64,000 nucleotides of DNA. Source: Dictyobacter aurantiacus (lineage in GTDB: Bacteria; Chloroflexota; Ktedonobacteria; Ktedonobacterales; Ktedonobacteraceae). Position numbers and translations under genes: made by a program. The notes under the pieces were generated by a model. That model searched no databases. It was given only the letters and a program-made list of their open reading frames with translations, and was not told the origin of the DNA. Below, in pieces: positions 17,362 to 27,518 of the stretch. Every line of letters begins with the position of its first letter. Within the stretch, counting starts at the first letter, position 1. The stretch lies in assembly GCF_003967515.1 (NCBI RefSeq), contig NZ_BIFQ01000001.1:4340001-4404000 (forward strand), in the 5' to 3' direction.

Positions 17362-17418
17362 GAGTAAAAGAGGCTTTTTTTGTAACCAGACCAGAATAGA
17401 TGGACACGGCCCCCCAAA

Positions 17419-17460
17419 AAGAGAGATTAGCCACGTAAAGTGTACGGACTAACCTCTCTT
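17419..17460 (-). terminator. Terminator after the DoxX-Rieske gene
   Basis: AAGAGAG.TTAG and CTAA.CTCTCTT arms enclose a CGTA/TACG inner stem. A-rich and T-rich sequence flanks it. It lies downstream of the minus-strand gene that ends at 17550 and ahead of the Xre promoter. Confidence 0.65.
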
Positions 17461-17549
17461 ATTATAGCTGTCGCGGAGGGATCTGTATGCATGGCTAGGC
17501 TAGAATAGCCAGTTGAGCCATGTGGGTCCTATATTGCTGGCGCCTATGG

Positions 17550-18713
17550 CTAGGCCTGAGTGATGGTGCCTGTGGCGCTATCGATATGGATGGTGACCGG
17601 TGTGAGCGGCGTCTCTGCGGGTCCCATGACGGGATTGGCCTGTTGGGCGGGATCAAATTCGGCGCCATGGCAGGGACAGACGAGGAGGTGCTGCTGTGGA
17701 TCATAGTCTACCTGGCAGCCGGCGTGCGTGCAGCGCAGGTCATAGGCGACAAACTTGCCGCTGGGTAGGCGAATCAGCATCCCGGCCTCGCCGCTACCGT
17801 TGATGGTAAATGGCACACCGCTATTATTGGGGACCGCGTTGACCTGGGCGATCTTGTTTCCTGTGGGTGCGCTGGTGGCGTCCGGCGTTGGCGTGCCCTG
17901 ATCCCCGTCGTCGCCCTGGCTAGAAGTTGATGGTTGCGTGGCGATGGCCGTTGGTTGCTGCGTAATGGGTGGTGTGGCTTCCGACCGCGTGTTTACAATA
18001 CGCGCGGCCATGGCAACGGCCGCCAGTGCAAAGGCGCCCACGCCACCGGTGACCAGTCCCATGAGAAAACCACGGCGGTTACGCCTGGCCTGCTGGATGG
18101 TTGCTCGCCTGGACATCTGCTTTTGGTGTGTGTTTACAGGCTGCGCTACCGGTTCTGCCAGCGGCCTGACCCCTATCATAAGTATGGCGAGGCGGGTGAG
18201 CGCTGATGGCGGTGGTTCCGCGTTCGTTGAGCGCAGTGCGGGCGCGAACAGGTTTTCATCGATGGTTGGCAGTCCGGTATGGGATGGCCCGTTGAGCATG
18301 AGGGTTAACCAGGCGAAGACAAATACAATATCGGAGCCAAAGAAGTAGGGGTAAACGCGCCACGTTGCGGAGAGAAAAAATACCAGGCTCAGCAGCGCGC
18401 CAAAGAAGGCGGCTGGACGCAGGAGCAGACCAAGCAAGGTCCCCACACCGATGGCGATCTCTCCAAAGGCGACTAAAAAGCCGAAGAACTGGGCATGAGG
18501 AACCGCTACATGGAGCAGAAAATCCTTCAATGGTGATGCAGTAGCATACCCTGCCAGCTGCTTACCAATATAACCGGCCTTTGTAGGATCAAAAAACTGT
18601 GGATCGGCCAGTTTCTGTATACCTGCATACACGAATGTAACTCCTAGAAACAGGCGTAATGGCAGCAAGATCCAATCAGGAGATGGTGCTATCGCGAGTC
18701 TTTTTTCTTGCAT
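17550..18713 (-). CDS. DoxX-like membrane domain fused to a Rieske [2Fe-2S] domain
   Basis: This 387-residue protein joins two parts. Residues 1-150 are a four-helix DoxX/DoxD-type quinone-related membrane domain (PLRLFLGVTFVYAGIQKLADP). An Arg/Gln segment with NRRGFLMGL and another helix (about 212-235) follows, which may act as a Tat-like anchor. After a Thr/Pro/Gln linker, the last 100 residues are a Rieske fold with CTHAGC and CPCHGAEFDP (about 332-355) as the cluster ligands. This order suggests that electrons pass between the membrane quinone pool and an outside Rieske centre. No other respiratory subunit is adjacent. GAGGAAG precedes ATG 18713. Confidence 0.9.
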   Translation of the reverse strand: MQEKRLAIAPSPDWILLPLRLFLGVTFVYAGIQKLADPQFFDPTKAGYIGKQLAGYATASPLKDFLLHVAVPHAQFFGFLVAFGEIAIGVGTLLGLLLRPAAFFGALLSLVFFLSATWRVYPYFFGSDIVFVFAWLTLMLNGPSHTGLPTIDENLFAPALRSTNAEPPPSALTRLAILMIGVRPLAEPVAQPVNTHQKQMSRRATIQQARRNRRGFLMGLVTGGVGAFALAAVAMAARIVNTRSEATPPITQQPTAIATQPSTSSQGDDGDQGTPTPDATSAPTGNKIAQVNAVPNNSGVPFTINGSGEAGMLIRLPSGKFVAYDLRCTHAGCQVDYDPQQHLLVCPCHGAEFDPAQQANPVMGPAETPLTPVTIHIDSATGTITQA

Positions 18714-18790
18714 AAAGATTGATCGCTTCCTCTTTTTCGAGTACGTCTGAATGCCAAAGTTTCGCGCCTGCGGCGCTCACTTGGTTTTAT

Positions 18791-18856
18791 TAGGAGTGGA
18801 TGTAACATAACAGGTGGCGGCAGCTGCCGCCACCTGTTATGTTACATCCACTCCTA
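18791..18856. repeat. Perfect 66-base palindrome
   Basis: Two 33-base perfect arms without loop, centred between 18823 and 18824, lie upstream of the DoxX-Rieske gene and downstream of the acylase gene. No T-run follows. It may be a cruciform or a terminator-like element. Confidence 0.8.
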
Positions 18857-18979
18857 TGAATATTGGCGGTAGCGGACGCCCATGTGGGGCGCCCAGATTT
18901 CTTCTGTTTATAAAACGCCAACATGATAGCACGATTAAAGATGAGTGTCATGCTTGTTGGGGGAAGAAAAGTAGCCATA

Positions 18980-19015
18980 CAAAAATAATGAGGCTTGCAC
19001 ATGCGAACAAGCCTC
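18980..19015 (-). terminator. Terminator of the penicillin-acylase family gene
   Basis: On the minus strand an eight-base stem (GAGGCTTG/CAAGCCTC, 18990-19015) is followed by ATTATTTTTG. It lies 113 bases past the acylase stop. Confidence 0.7.
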
Positions 19016-19127
19016 GTCTGAAGTGATGTAGAGCCTGTGACTCACTCTAGCATTTCACATGACTACAGTATAAGCGTGAAATCTCAAAAAACTATCACAG
19101 ATTTGTAAATTTTCTTTAGAGTTTCTC

Positions 19128-21578
19128 TCATGATCTATTGGGATTTAAATGCAATGTTCCTTCCGCCTGCGCTTCTATCTCTTCTCGCCGATAAAGCATG
19201 GGGTGCGTCTTACCGGTTCGCCAGAGGGCGATAAAGTCATCATAGTGTTTGCTGCCGGGTTGTCCTGACTGGCCGGGTGCATGAATCGAGCGCGAACGCG
19301 AGAACTGATCCAGGTCGATGATCTGTCGGTATGAGGGCACCACCACCACGTTTTCAGGATCGGTGATGATGGAGGAGCCGACATTGACGGTATCACTATC
19401 GCCACCGACCGAGAAGGGTCCGCGATTGAAGAAGCCTTCCAGCGCCTTGACCGCGCCCAGCGGATGTGTGTACTTCATCTTATGGATCGCCCCGTACTGC
19501 CAGCGCAGAATATTGCTGCCTAGCCTGGCCTGTAACTCCTCCAGTGTGGCCTCAAAGGCGCGCTCCAGAGCGACCGACCACGTTTTGGGTCCGTTGGGGA
19601 TAACCGAGTCGCTAAACCAGTTGGCAGGCTGCTCACGCAGCAGACGCAGCAGCAGGGGTCTATTGCGACCGGCATAGCCGTTCAATGTTCCCAACGCGTT
19701 CAGGCTTTTGCCCAGGTACTGGTGGATGAGCTCTTCATCATCGCCCAGCAGCGCGTCCAGCACCAGGCGCTCCAGCTTACGGATAAAGGTGGTATAGAGG
19801 CTGGCCCCAATGCTGTTGGGGCTCAGCTGATAATCCCAGGTCTGCAGGATCTCGTGGGCTGCGCGCTTGAGTGCCGTGTTGGCCTCTAACTGAAGCATGT
19901 AGGGGACCACCTCGGTAGCCGGGATGCAGTAGTAGTCATTCTGGATGCGCGACATATCTTCGACCGTAAGCTTCTGCTTTTCGGTGAGCATCTGCTGGAT
20001 GCGCTGGGCGCGATAGCCGTTGAGCCATTCATGGGTGATGTAGTAGGGATAGTTGTCGTCGATGACCCGGTTGTTGGCGGTAACCAGATAGTGCTGTTCC
20101 GGATTATACACCTGGGGTAGCTCCTCAAAGGCGACGCGGCCGGTCCATTCGTACTCGCCTGTCCAGCCCGGCATCGGTATCAGCGCCAGTCCCTGGGAGC
20201 GAATGGGAATGTTGCCGGCCATGGTATAGCCGATGTTGCCTTCGCGATCGGCGTAGACAAAGTTCTGTGCCGGTACATCCCAATCGCGGAGCGCATTTTG
20301 GAACTCCTGCCAGTTGCTGGCGCGGTTGAGATGGCGGATCGCCGAGATCAGGGTGCCCGATTCCAGTCCGGTCCAGCGCAGTGCCAGAGGAAGCTCGTTG
20401 GGTTGCCCCTCACTGGTTTGAGGCTGTGAGATGGCGGGGATATGCGTCACGATGGGGCCGTGGCGTGTGACACGCACCTCTTCAATCATGGGCATATCCT
20501 GCCCCTTGACCTTGATCTCCTCGCGTATGATTTCGGCCTCTTCCCACTGGCCAGCGAATTCATACTGCCGAGGATTTTCCGGGTTAAACTTCTCAACGTA
20601 TAGATCCTGTACATCCGATACCGCGTTGGTGACGCCCCAGGCGATATGCTGGTTGTGGCCGATGATGATGCCGGGCGCGCCCGGAAAGGTGGAGCCGGTG
20701 ACGTCCAGATCCTTTGAGACCAGGTGACATTCAAACCAGATCGATGGCGCGGCCTGCCCCAGGTGTGGATCGTTGCAGAGCAGGGGGGCGCCGCTCTCGG
20801 TCATGCTGCCGTCCACCACCCAGTTATTGCTGCCGCCCATCACGCTAAATCCGCTCAGAGTCTGGATCTGCTGATATTGTTCGAGCAGGCCCAGGTTGAT
20901 ACCCTGATAGGAGACGCCCGGTGGTAGGATCAGTGGATGTTCGGGATCATAGCCCGGCTCTAATTTTGCCGCGCGCTCAACCCCGACTTTTTCGATGATG
21001 CGCGCGCGAATCAGCTCGGTCTCCCAGTTGCCGCCCAGGCTCCATCCCTGGACCTTGCCCCATTGGAGGGTATGAGCGGGCTGCCAGGGTTCGGGCTGAT
21101 AATTGAGCAGGCGAAACTCTACCGGCAGTTTGTTCTGGTTGCGCCGGATAAAGCTATTGACCCCGCTGGCATAGGCTTCCAGCACGCGCAGGTCCGCCTC
21201 AGGTAGGGACGCTACGTCGGCCGCTGCGGCCCGGTGCATGCCCAGGCGACGGCAGAAGCGATCGGTCTCCAGCGTCACAGCGCCAAATATCTCTGACAGG
21301 CGGCCAGATCCTAATCGTCGATGCAGATCCATCTGCCAGAGTCGTTCCTGCGCATGAATATAGCCCTGCGCGAAATAGAGATCGTCGTCGTTGCTGGCGT
21401 AGATATGGGGGACCCCATATTGATCTGTAATGATCTCTACTGGATCGTGAAGTCCCGCGATCTGGATGGTGCCACTGGTTGAGGGGAGCTGGCGATGGGT
21501 CAGGAGTGAATAGAAGCCGTTGACAAAACCGCCCAGTTCGCCGGTCTTGTTCAGGTTTTTGCGCCACCAGGATGCCAT
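19128..21578 (-). CDS. Penicillin acylase family (S45) N-terminal nucleophile hydrolase
   Basis: The 816-residue protein belongs to the penicillin/cephalosporin/quorum-lactone acylase family, which hydrolyses amide bonds. DQYGVPHIYA near 55 and AQGYIHAQERLWQMDLHRR near 70 are classic alpha-chain motifs. The self-cleavage and nucleophile Ser is near 249 in VMGGSNNWVVDG, so the proprotein would split into about 248- and 568-residue chains. GHNQHIAWGVTN and AQNFVYADREGNIGY follow as expected. No signal peptide is evident, which is unusual since many relatives are exported. The substrate cannot be told from sequence. AAGGAGG precedes ATG 21578. Confidence 0.93.
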   Translation of the reverse strand: MASWWRKNLNKTGELGGFVNGFYSLLTHRQLPSTSGTIQIAGLHDPVEIITDQYGVPHIYASNDDDLYFAQGYIHAQERLWQMDLHRRLGSGRLSEIFGAVTLETDRFCRRLGMHRAAAADVASLPEADLRVLEAYASGVNSFIRRNQNKLPVEFRLLNYQPEPWQPAHTLQWGKVQGWSLGGNWETELIRARIIEKVGVERAAKLEPGYDPEHPLILPPGVSYQGINLGLLEQYQQIQTLSGFSVMGGSNNWVVDGSMTESGAPLLCNDPHLGQAAPSIWFECHLVSKDLDVTGSTFPGAPGIIIGHNQHIAWGVTNAVSDVQDLYVEKFNPENPRQYEFAGQWEEAEIIREEIKVKGQDMPMIEEVRVTRHGPIVTHIPAISQPQTSEGQPNELPLALRWTGLESGTLISAIRHLNRASNWQEFQNALRDWDVPAQNFVYADREGNIGYTMAGNIPIRSQGLALIPMPGWTGEYEWTGRVAFEELPQVYNPEQHYLVTANNRVIDDNYPYYITHEWLNGYRAQRIQQMLTEKQKLTVEDMSRIQNDYYCIPATEVVPYMLQLEANTALKRAAHEILQTWDYQLSPNSIGASLYTTFIRKLERLVLDALLGDDEELIHQYLGKSLNALGTLNGYAGRNRPLLLRLLREQPANWFSDSVIPNGPKTWSVALERAFEATLEELQARLGSNILRWQYGAIHKMKYTHPLGAVKALEGFFNRGPFSVGGDSDTVNVGSSIITDPENVVVVPSYRQIIDLDQFSRSRSIHAPGQSGQPGSKHYDDFIALWRTGKTHPMLYRREEIEAQAEGTLHLNPNRS

Positions 21579-21611
21579 AAATTGCCCTCCTTGCTATTGA
21601 ATCGCGCTATC

Positions 21612-21677
21612 ATCGTCGTAGGTGTACCTCCGTGGGGCGAGGATAGAAGCGCCCGCAAGGGGCGCACCTACGACGAT
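21612..21677. repeat. Inverted repeat containing a copy of an interspersed GC-rich repeat
   Basis: Arms ATCGTCGTAGGTG (21612-21624) and its complement (21665-21677) flank a spacer. The right half, 21649-21673, is the reverse complement of the CGTAGGTGCGCCCCTTGCGG repeat found at 23196, 58993 and 59054. Confidence 0.7.
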
Positions 21678-21700
21678 TGATGCTTTATCTTTTTGAGCAA

Positions 21701-23125
21701 TTATACCAATTGTGTGCCCTGTGGGGTGTCGCGCACCTCGAAGCCCATGCTCTTCAGCTGGTTGCGCAGGCGATCCGACTCTTTCCAGTTGCGGGCGGCT
21801 CGGGCCGCGTCGCGCTGGCGAACCAGTTCCTGCGCCTCGTCGCTGATGGTTACAGGCGCTTTGGGGGCCACTTTATCCAATTGTAGACCCAGAACCCGGT
21901 CAAAGTCCAGTATCAGGTGGCGCCGTTCGCCAGCCGGAATCTTATTAGTACGTGCCGCCTCACGAGCGATGCTGATCGCTACCGGTAGGTCCATGTCGTT
22001 GTTGATGGCTTCGTGGAAAGCCTCACGGGTGCGCTGCGCCTCCTCAGACCAATTGGCGGGCGCATCTTCGACCGGTAGTTCAGCGATATCGGCGCGGAAG
22101 TTGTTCAGGGCGTTCTGAGCGGCATTGATCGAGTCATCGGTAAAATTGAGCTTCGAGCGATAGTGGGCCGTCAGCAGCAGGTAGCGATAGGCCATCGGCT
22201 CGATGCCGCGCTCTTTCAATGTGCTCAGAAGAAAGACATTGCCGACCGAGCGTGACATCTTACTATTGGCAAAGTCCAGAAACTCATTGTGTACCCAGTA
22301 CTGTACCGGGCGCTTGCCGGTTGTGCCCTGGCTCTGCGCGATCTCGTCTTCATGATGCGGGAAGACCAGGTCGATGCCGCCGGTGTGGATATCAAACTGC
22401 TCGCCCAGGTAGCGGGTAGCCATGGCCGAGCATTCGATGTGCCAGCCAGGGAAGCCGACGCCCCAGGGACTCTCCCAGTTCATCTGGCGCGTGGCGTCGC
22501 CATGCTTCCAGAGCGCAAAATCCTCGGCGTTTTGCTTATCTTCCGCCACCTCCATCTGCACGCGTCCATGCCCACCGGCGCGCAGGTTTTCCACCGTATT
22601 TCCCGACAGCTTGCCGTAGTCTGGGAAGCGGCTGACCGCGTAATATACATTGCCATCGCTGACATAGGCCAGTCCCTTTTCGATCAGCTTATTGGTCATC
22701 TCGATCATCTCGGGGATGTGATCGGTGGCCTTTGGCAGGATATGCGGCGGCAGGATGTTCATCTCGTCGCTGTCGCGCAGGTATTGCTGTGTGTAGTGGG
22801 CCGCGATCTCATAGGCCGAGCGACCCGTGGCGCGCGCCTCGTGCTCCAGCTTATCCTCGCCGCCACGGGCATCATCATCATCGTGCAGGTGGCCGACATC
22901 GGTGATATTACGCACCAGGGTGACCTCATAGCCATTGTACTCCAGGATGCGGCGTAGCCAGTCGGTGGTGGTAAATGCACGTAGATTGCCGATATGGATA
23001 TCTTTATAGACGGTGGGGCCGCAGTTATAGATGCCCACCTTCGGGGCATGCAGTGGCTTGAACAATTCTTTGGTACGCGTCAATGTATTGTACAGGTAAA
23101 CTGGTTTGCTTGCTTGCGTTGACAT
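21701..23125 (-). CDS. cysS: Cysteine--tRNA ligase
   Basis: CysS charges tRNA-Cys with cysteine. The 474-residue protein has the zinc-binding start YNCGPTVYKDIHIGN (Cys35, HIGN 44-47), GWHIECSAM and HHEDEIAQSQ (Zn ligands), and the second signature KMSRSVGN near 272 (KMSKS in most relatives). The C-terminal anticodon region ends GFEVRDTPQGTQLV. ATG 23125 has AGGAG eight bases upstream. Neighbours (acylase, metH) point the same way, but repeat-filled gaps separate them. Confidence 0.97.
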   Translation of the reverse strand: MSTQASKPVYLYNTLTRTKELFKPLHAPKVGIYNCGPTVYKDIHIGNLRAFTTTDWLRRILEYNGYEVTLVRNITDVGHLHDDDDARGGEDKLEHEARATGRSAYEIAAHYTQQYLRDSDEMNILPPHILPKATDHIPEMIEMTNKLIEKGLAYVSDGNVYYAVSRFPDYGKLSGNTVENLRAGGHGRVQMEVAEDKQNAEDFALWKHGDATRQMNWESPWGVGFPGWHIECSAMATRYLGEQFDIHTGGIDLVFPHHEDEIAQSQGTTGKRPVQYWVHNEFLDFANSKMSRSVGNVFLLSTLKERGIEPMAYRYLLLTAHYRSKLNFTDDSINAAQNALNNFRADIAELPVEDAPANWSEEAQRTREAFHEAINNDMDLPVAISIAREAARTNKIPAGERRHLILDFDRVLGLQLDKVAPKAPVTISDEAQELVRQRDAARAARNWKESDRLRNQLKSMGFEVRDTPQGTQLV

Positions 23126-23142
23126 GAGCAAATCTCCTCTAT

Positions 23143-23222
23143 CGTGGGTGTGCCCCTTGCGGGCAATACCTTCAATGTCACGGCATCGGAAACATCGTAG
23201 GTGCGCCCCTTGCGGGCGCTTG
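23143..23222. repeat. One full and one partial copy of a GC-rich interspersed repeat
   Basis: CGTAGGTGCGCCCCTTGCGGGCGCTTG stands at 23196-23222 and a diverged copy (GGGTGTGCCCCTTGCGGGC) begins near 23145. The rest of the 23126-23493 gap shows no gene. Confidence 0.65.
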
Positions 23223-23493
23223 TTTGTGTGTGTATGTATCCTGCTCTATTGTATCAGTCCGTTATGGTACGAGGTAGCAGCTCAGACGGAAGACGTGTGG
23301 GGGGAAGCGAATCATAATGGCTGTTGGAGGACACGCCAGATTACGTTCATAGAGGGCTGAGCTACTCCTAAAGGCTGCCTCTATGAACGCACAGACAGGT
23401 GCAATTGTGCATTCTGACGTTCACGAATCTCTCCAACATATCAGGCTTTCCTGAATTATTTTGGTTTTATTATACCATACAAATTCAACCACG

Positions 23494-23609
23494 CCAACGC
23501 CGCCATGCGGCGGCGTTGGTCGCGGTCGAAGGGGAAGCGCACGCGAGGTGCGCACCTATGGGCATGCACGCCACGCCAACGCCCATAGGTGCGCACCTCG
23601 CGTGCGCTT
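23494..23609 (-). terminator. Double hairpin at the end of metH
   Basis: Hairpin one has perfect 29-base arms (23535-23563 and 23581-23609, 17-base loop) that reach the first base of the metH stop triplet. Hairpin two has 11-base arms (23494-23504 / 23509-23519, ATGC loop) and A/T-rich sequence beyond. Together they would stop metH transcription. Confidence 0.75.
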
Positions 23610-26600
23610 TATGCAACGCCGACGGCCTCTGCGTTGGGCAGGCGGATGGCGAAGTAGACGGCCTGCTGGTGATGGGTGATCATGGCGGCCGTCGACTGCT
23701 CGGGGACCAGCTGGTGGGCCTCGGTCAGGGTGACGCCGATGCTCTGTTCGACGGGGAGCAGTTTGAAGAGCTTCTCATGGTCGGCCAGGTCCGGGATGGC
23801 GGGATAGCCCCAGCTGTAGCGGCGGCCACGGGCCTCGTCGGTCAGGCCGAGCTCCTGGCGCACCACGCGGTTGGTGTATTCGGCCAGCCCCTCGGCCATC
23901 TCAACGGCCAGCCCATGCAGGAAGTAAGCCTCGGAATATTCTCCCTTGTCCTGCAGCGCTTGAATGGCGTCGCTGGCCTCGTGTCCCATGGTGACGACTT
24001 GCAGAGGGAGCACATCGACCTTGCCGCTCTCCACCGACGCGAAGTAGTCCGCCATGCACAGGCGGTCATGTTCTGTCTGGCGGCGGAAGACGAAGCGCGT
24101 CACCTCGCGCAGCTGCCCGTCCCGCTGGAACTGTTCTGGATCATAAACAATCAGCTCGTTGCCGCTGGACTGGCAGGGATAGTAGCCGTAGACCACTTTG
24201 GGCTGCAGGTAGCGCTGCTGGCGTGCCTCGCGCAGCATGCGGTCCAGGCGCGGCTCAAAGTCCTGCTTCACCAGGCGGTTAAACTCCTCGCCATGCGACT
24301 TGCCGCCCCAGTGCAGCCGATACAGCGTCTTATAGTCCATACAGGCCGCGATATCTTCCAGGCCGATGCGCTCCAGGATGCGCGGTCCCCAGAATGGCGG
24401 TGTGGGAATCGATGTCGCCGGCTGCACACTGCTGGACGGCGTGGTGACCACTTCCTGCACGACCGTCGCCGTCTCGGCACTCTTCGCGTTTTTCTTCAGA
24501 CGCTCATTCAATGCCTCATTCTGGATGCGCTGCACAAACTGCTTCTTCTCCGCCGCACTATTGGTCAGCTTATCGACGATATCCAGTCCCTCGAAGGCGT
24601 CGCGGGCATAGAAGACGCCCGGCTCGTAAGGCGTGGGAGTCGAGTCGGCCTTCTGCTCATCCACAAAGAGGATGCGGCGTCCAAAGGAACGGTTGATGGC
24701 TGCTCCACCGATGATGACCGGGAAGGATAGCTCGCGCTTGTGCAGCTCTTTGACGCACAGCGGCATCTGCTTCGAGGTGCTGACCAGCAGGGCCGAGAGG
24801 CCGATCACGTCAGCCTTGACCTCCATGGCCTTCTCCAGGATCGTATTTAGCGGCACCTGTTTGCCCAGGTCATAGACGGTATAGCCGTTGTTGCTGAGGA
24901 TGGTGTTGACCAGGTTCTTGCCGATATCATGTACGTCGCCATAGACCGTAGCCAGTACGACCTTGCCCTTGGTATAGCCCTCCTGCTTCTCCAGGTAGTT
25001 TTCCAGGTGGGCTACGGAGCGCTTCATGACCTCTGCTGACTGCAGCACGAACGGCAGGATCAGTTCTCCGGCCCCGAAGCGATCGCCCACGTCTTTCATG
25101 GCGGGCAGCAGCACCGTATTGAGCACGTTGACGGCCGCGTCGTTGTTGCTGACCTGCATGCTCTCGGCGCGCTCGGCCACCACCTGATCGATCAAGGGCT
25201 CGATCCCCTCTTTGCGGCGATGTAGGATCTGCCAGTGGATGCGCTCAGCTACCTCCATGCCCTCGGTGGGATCAACCTTGTCGTTGTCGTCGCTCTTCTG
25301 CGGACCATGCTGCTCAAAGTAGTTGATGTAGCGCGGTAGCGCATCGGGCCGGTTAAAGATCAGGTTGTCGGCCAACTGGCGCTGCTCATCGTCGATCTCG
25401 GCGTACGGTTTGATGTGGGAAGGATTGACGATCGCCATATCCAGTCCCGCCCGCACCGCATGATAGAGGAAGACGCTGTTGAGTACCGCGCGCGCATGCA
25501 TCTTCAGACCAAATGAGCCATTGCTGACGCCCAGGATGGTCATCACGCCCGGCAACTCGGCCTTGATGCGCTTGATCGCCTCCAGGGTCTCGATGGCCGC
25601 CGTCTGCAGCTCCTCCTGTCCCGTGGTGATCGGGAAGGTCAGGGGATCAAAGACCAGCGCGTTGGGCGAGAGCCCGTATTCATTGACGCAGATATCATAG
25701 ATCTTATGCGCGATCTCGACCTTGCGCTCGGTCGTCTTGCCCATGCCGATTTCATCGATGGTCAGGGCGATCACCGCCGAGCCGTGTTCCAGTGCCAGCG
25801 GAAGCACATTTTCGATGCGCTGACGCCCCATCTCCATGTTGATAGAGTTGATCAGGACGCGTCCAGGGGCGATCTCCAGCGCGGCCTTGATCACATCGGC
25901 CTCGGTACTGTCAATGACCAGTGGAACCTCGTTGCTCATCGAGAGTTTCTTAACCAGCGTGGCCATCTGCACATCTTCGTCGGTGCGTTCGGTCAGAGCC
26001 ACCTGAACGTCTAAGACATGGGCGCCGCCCTCGACCTGCTCACGCCCAATGGCCAGCAGGGTATCGTAGTCATCGGCCAGCAGCGCCTGTTTGGCTTTGC
26101 GGCTCCCGGTGGCATTGACGCGCTCACCCACGATCAGGGGGGCCGGGTCCTGCTGCATCGAGACGGCGCGAATGCCGCTGGAGAGGACGGGTGGGATAAT
26201 CTGCCGGAAGTCTTTCTGTACGATATTGTTATCGGCGATCGGCCGTGGCTGGCGCGGCGCGTTGCGGCAGGCTTTGACGATGGCTCGCAGATGCTCATGG
26301 CTGCTGCCACAACAGCCGCCGATGACATTGACCCCAAACTCGGTCACAAATTCGTAGAGCGCCTTCGCCATTGGCTCGGGCTCCATCGGGTAGACGGCCT
26401 GTCCATTCACGTTCAGAGGGATGCCAGCGTTAGGGATGGTCGAGATGGGCAGGGGACAGTTCTCGGCCAGGAAGCGCACTGGTTCGCGCATATGCTCGGG
26501 CCCCGTCGAGCAGTTGAGGCCGACGATATCCACGCGCAGAGAGACCAGCGTTGTCATTACCGCCGCGATATCGGTTCCCAGCAGCATGCGGCCGCTGGTA

Positions 26601-27196
26601 TCCAGTGAGACCTGGGCTTGAATCGGCACCTGCCGTCCCGCGTCCTGCATGGCCTGGCGCAGACCGGTGATCGCCGCACGCACCTCCAGAATGTCCTGGC
26701 TGGTCTCGATCAGGAAGACGTCCACGCCGCCTTCCAGCAGGCTCTTGCCCTGCTCGCGGAAGATCGCCGCCAGTTGCTGATAGGTGATATTGCTCAGCAG
26801 AGGATCGTCGGAGGAAGGGAGCATGCCGGTGGGACCGACCGAGCCCGCCACGAAGCGCGGCTGTTCGGGCGTGCTGAAGCGATCCGCCACCTTGCGTGCC
26901 AGCTGTGCCGCTGCCAGGTTGATCTCATGCGTCAGGTGGCCCAGCCCATACTCATCCAGCTTCAAACGGCTGGCGGTAAACGAATCCGTCTCAATAACGT
27001 CGCAGCCCGCCTCCATAAAGCCCGTATGGATCTCCTCGATGACAGTGGGTTTTGTCAGCACAAGGTATTCATTGCAGCCCTCGGTCGCCTCTCCACCATA
27101 ATCTTCGGCAGTCAGTTGATAGCGTTGAATATTTGTGCCCATCGCTCCATCATAGATCAAAATACGCTGGGCCAGTGTATCGAGAAATCGGCTCAT
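23609..27196 (-). CDS. metH: Methionine synthase, cobalamin-dependent (MetH)
   Basis: MetH moves a methyl group from methyltetrahydrofolate through cobalamin to homocysteine. The 1195-residue protein carries all modules. The homocysteine domain (1-315) has zinc ligands in GLNCSTGP and GGCCGSSHEH. The pterin domain spans about 345-610 (GERVNATGSRKAKQ) and the cobalamin cap about 650-745. The B12 domain has DVHDIGKN near 755, whose His ligates cobalt. The C-terminal activation (AdoMet) domain runs from about 950, with RRYSWGYPAIPD near 1120. GGAGGG precedes ATG 27196. I saw no B12 or SAM riboswitch in the 448-base gap before the divergent ligase gene. Confidence 0.97.
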   Translation of the reverse strand: MSRFLDTLAQRILIYDGAMGTNIQRYQLTAEDYGGEATEGCNEYLVLTKPTVIEEIHTGFMEAGCDVIETDSFTASRLKLDEYGLGHLTHEINLAAAQLARKVADRFSTPEQPRFVAGSVGPTGMLPSSDDPLLSNITYQQLAAIFREQGKSLLEGGVDVFLIETSQDILEVRAAITGLRQAMQDAGRQVPIQAQVSLDTSGRMLLGTDIAAVMTTLVSLRVDIVGLNCSTGPEHMREPVRFLAENCPLPISTIPNAGIPLNVNGQAVYPMEPEPMAKALYEFVTEFGVNVIGGCCGSSHEHLRAIVKACRNAPRQPRPIADNNIVQKDFRQIIPPVLSSGIRAVSMQQDPAPLIVGERVNATGSRKAKQALLADDYDTLLAIGREQVEGGAHVLDVQVALTERTDEDVQMATLVKKLSMSNEVPLVIDSTEADVIKAALEIAPGRVLINSINMEMGRQRIENVLPLALEHGSAVIALTIDEIGMGKTTERKVEIAHKIYDICVNEYGLSPNALVFDPLTFPITTGQEELQTAAIETLEAIKRIKAELPGVMTILGVSNGSFGLKMHARAVLNSVFLYHAVRAGLDMAIVNPSHIKPYAEIDDEQRQLADNLIFNRPDALPRYINYFEQHGPQKSDDNDKVDPTEGMEVAERIHWQILHRRKEGIEPLIDQVVAERAESMQVSNNDAAVNVLNTVLLPAMKDVGDRFGAGELILPFVLQSAEVMKRSVAHLENYLEKQEGYTKGKVVLATVYGDVHDIGKNLVNTILSNNGYTVYDLGKQVPLNTILEKAMEVKADVIGLSALLVSTSKQMPLCVKELHKRELSFPVIIGGAAINRSFGRRILFVDEQKADSTPTPYEPGVFYARDAFEGLDIVDKLTNSAAEKKQFVQRIQNEALNERLKKNAKSAETATVVQEVVTTPSSSVQPATSIPTPPFWGPRILERIGLEDIAACMDYKTLYRLHWGGKSHGEEFNRLVKQDFEPRLDRMLREARQQRYLQPKVVYGYYPCQSSGNELIVYDPEQFQRDGQLREVTRFVFRRQTEHDRLCMADYFASVESGKVDVLPLQVVTMGHEASDAIQALQDKGEYSEAYFLHGLAVEMAEGLAEYTNRVVRQELGLTDEARGRRYSWGYPAIPDLADHEKLFKLLPVEQSIGVTLTEAHQLVPEQSTAAMITHHQQAVYFAIRLPNAEAVGVA

Positions 27197-27518
27197 TCTT
27201 CCCTCCGAACTTCTGGGATAAGCTAGTATATGATACATATATAAAATACGTTTTTGCTGGAATCAGGCGCCTTCGCGCATGCATGAAATGAAGATAGCTC
27301 CTGCGCTGTCTACTATAAAACCCGACCAGGTTTTATGCATGAAGACCCGGTATTGTATAACCTATATGGGATAGCTGGATAGCAGACAAGTGTTTCTGGT
27401 TGGGGCCTGCTATAAATTAGCTGGATATGATCTTCCTCGATCTATAGGTATTATGCTGTATTATAACATGGGCCGTGAAGCAATAGGGAGGGTCAGATCC
27501 ATGCACTGAGTCCATATT

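Noticed and set aside
18791..18856. Reading the perfect palindrome as a resolvase or attachment site
   Set aside because: No recombinase gene is near, and similar palindromes of unrelated sequence occur between many genes in the window.
27240..27518. B12 or SAM riboswitch ahead of metH
   Set aside because: I read both strands and saw neither the B12 box nor the SAM-I core. Only a weak AAAACC/GGTTTT hairpin is present.
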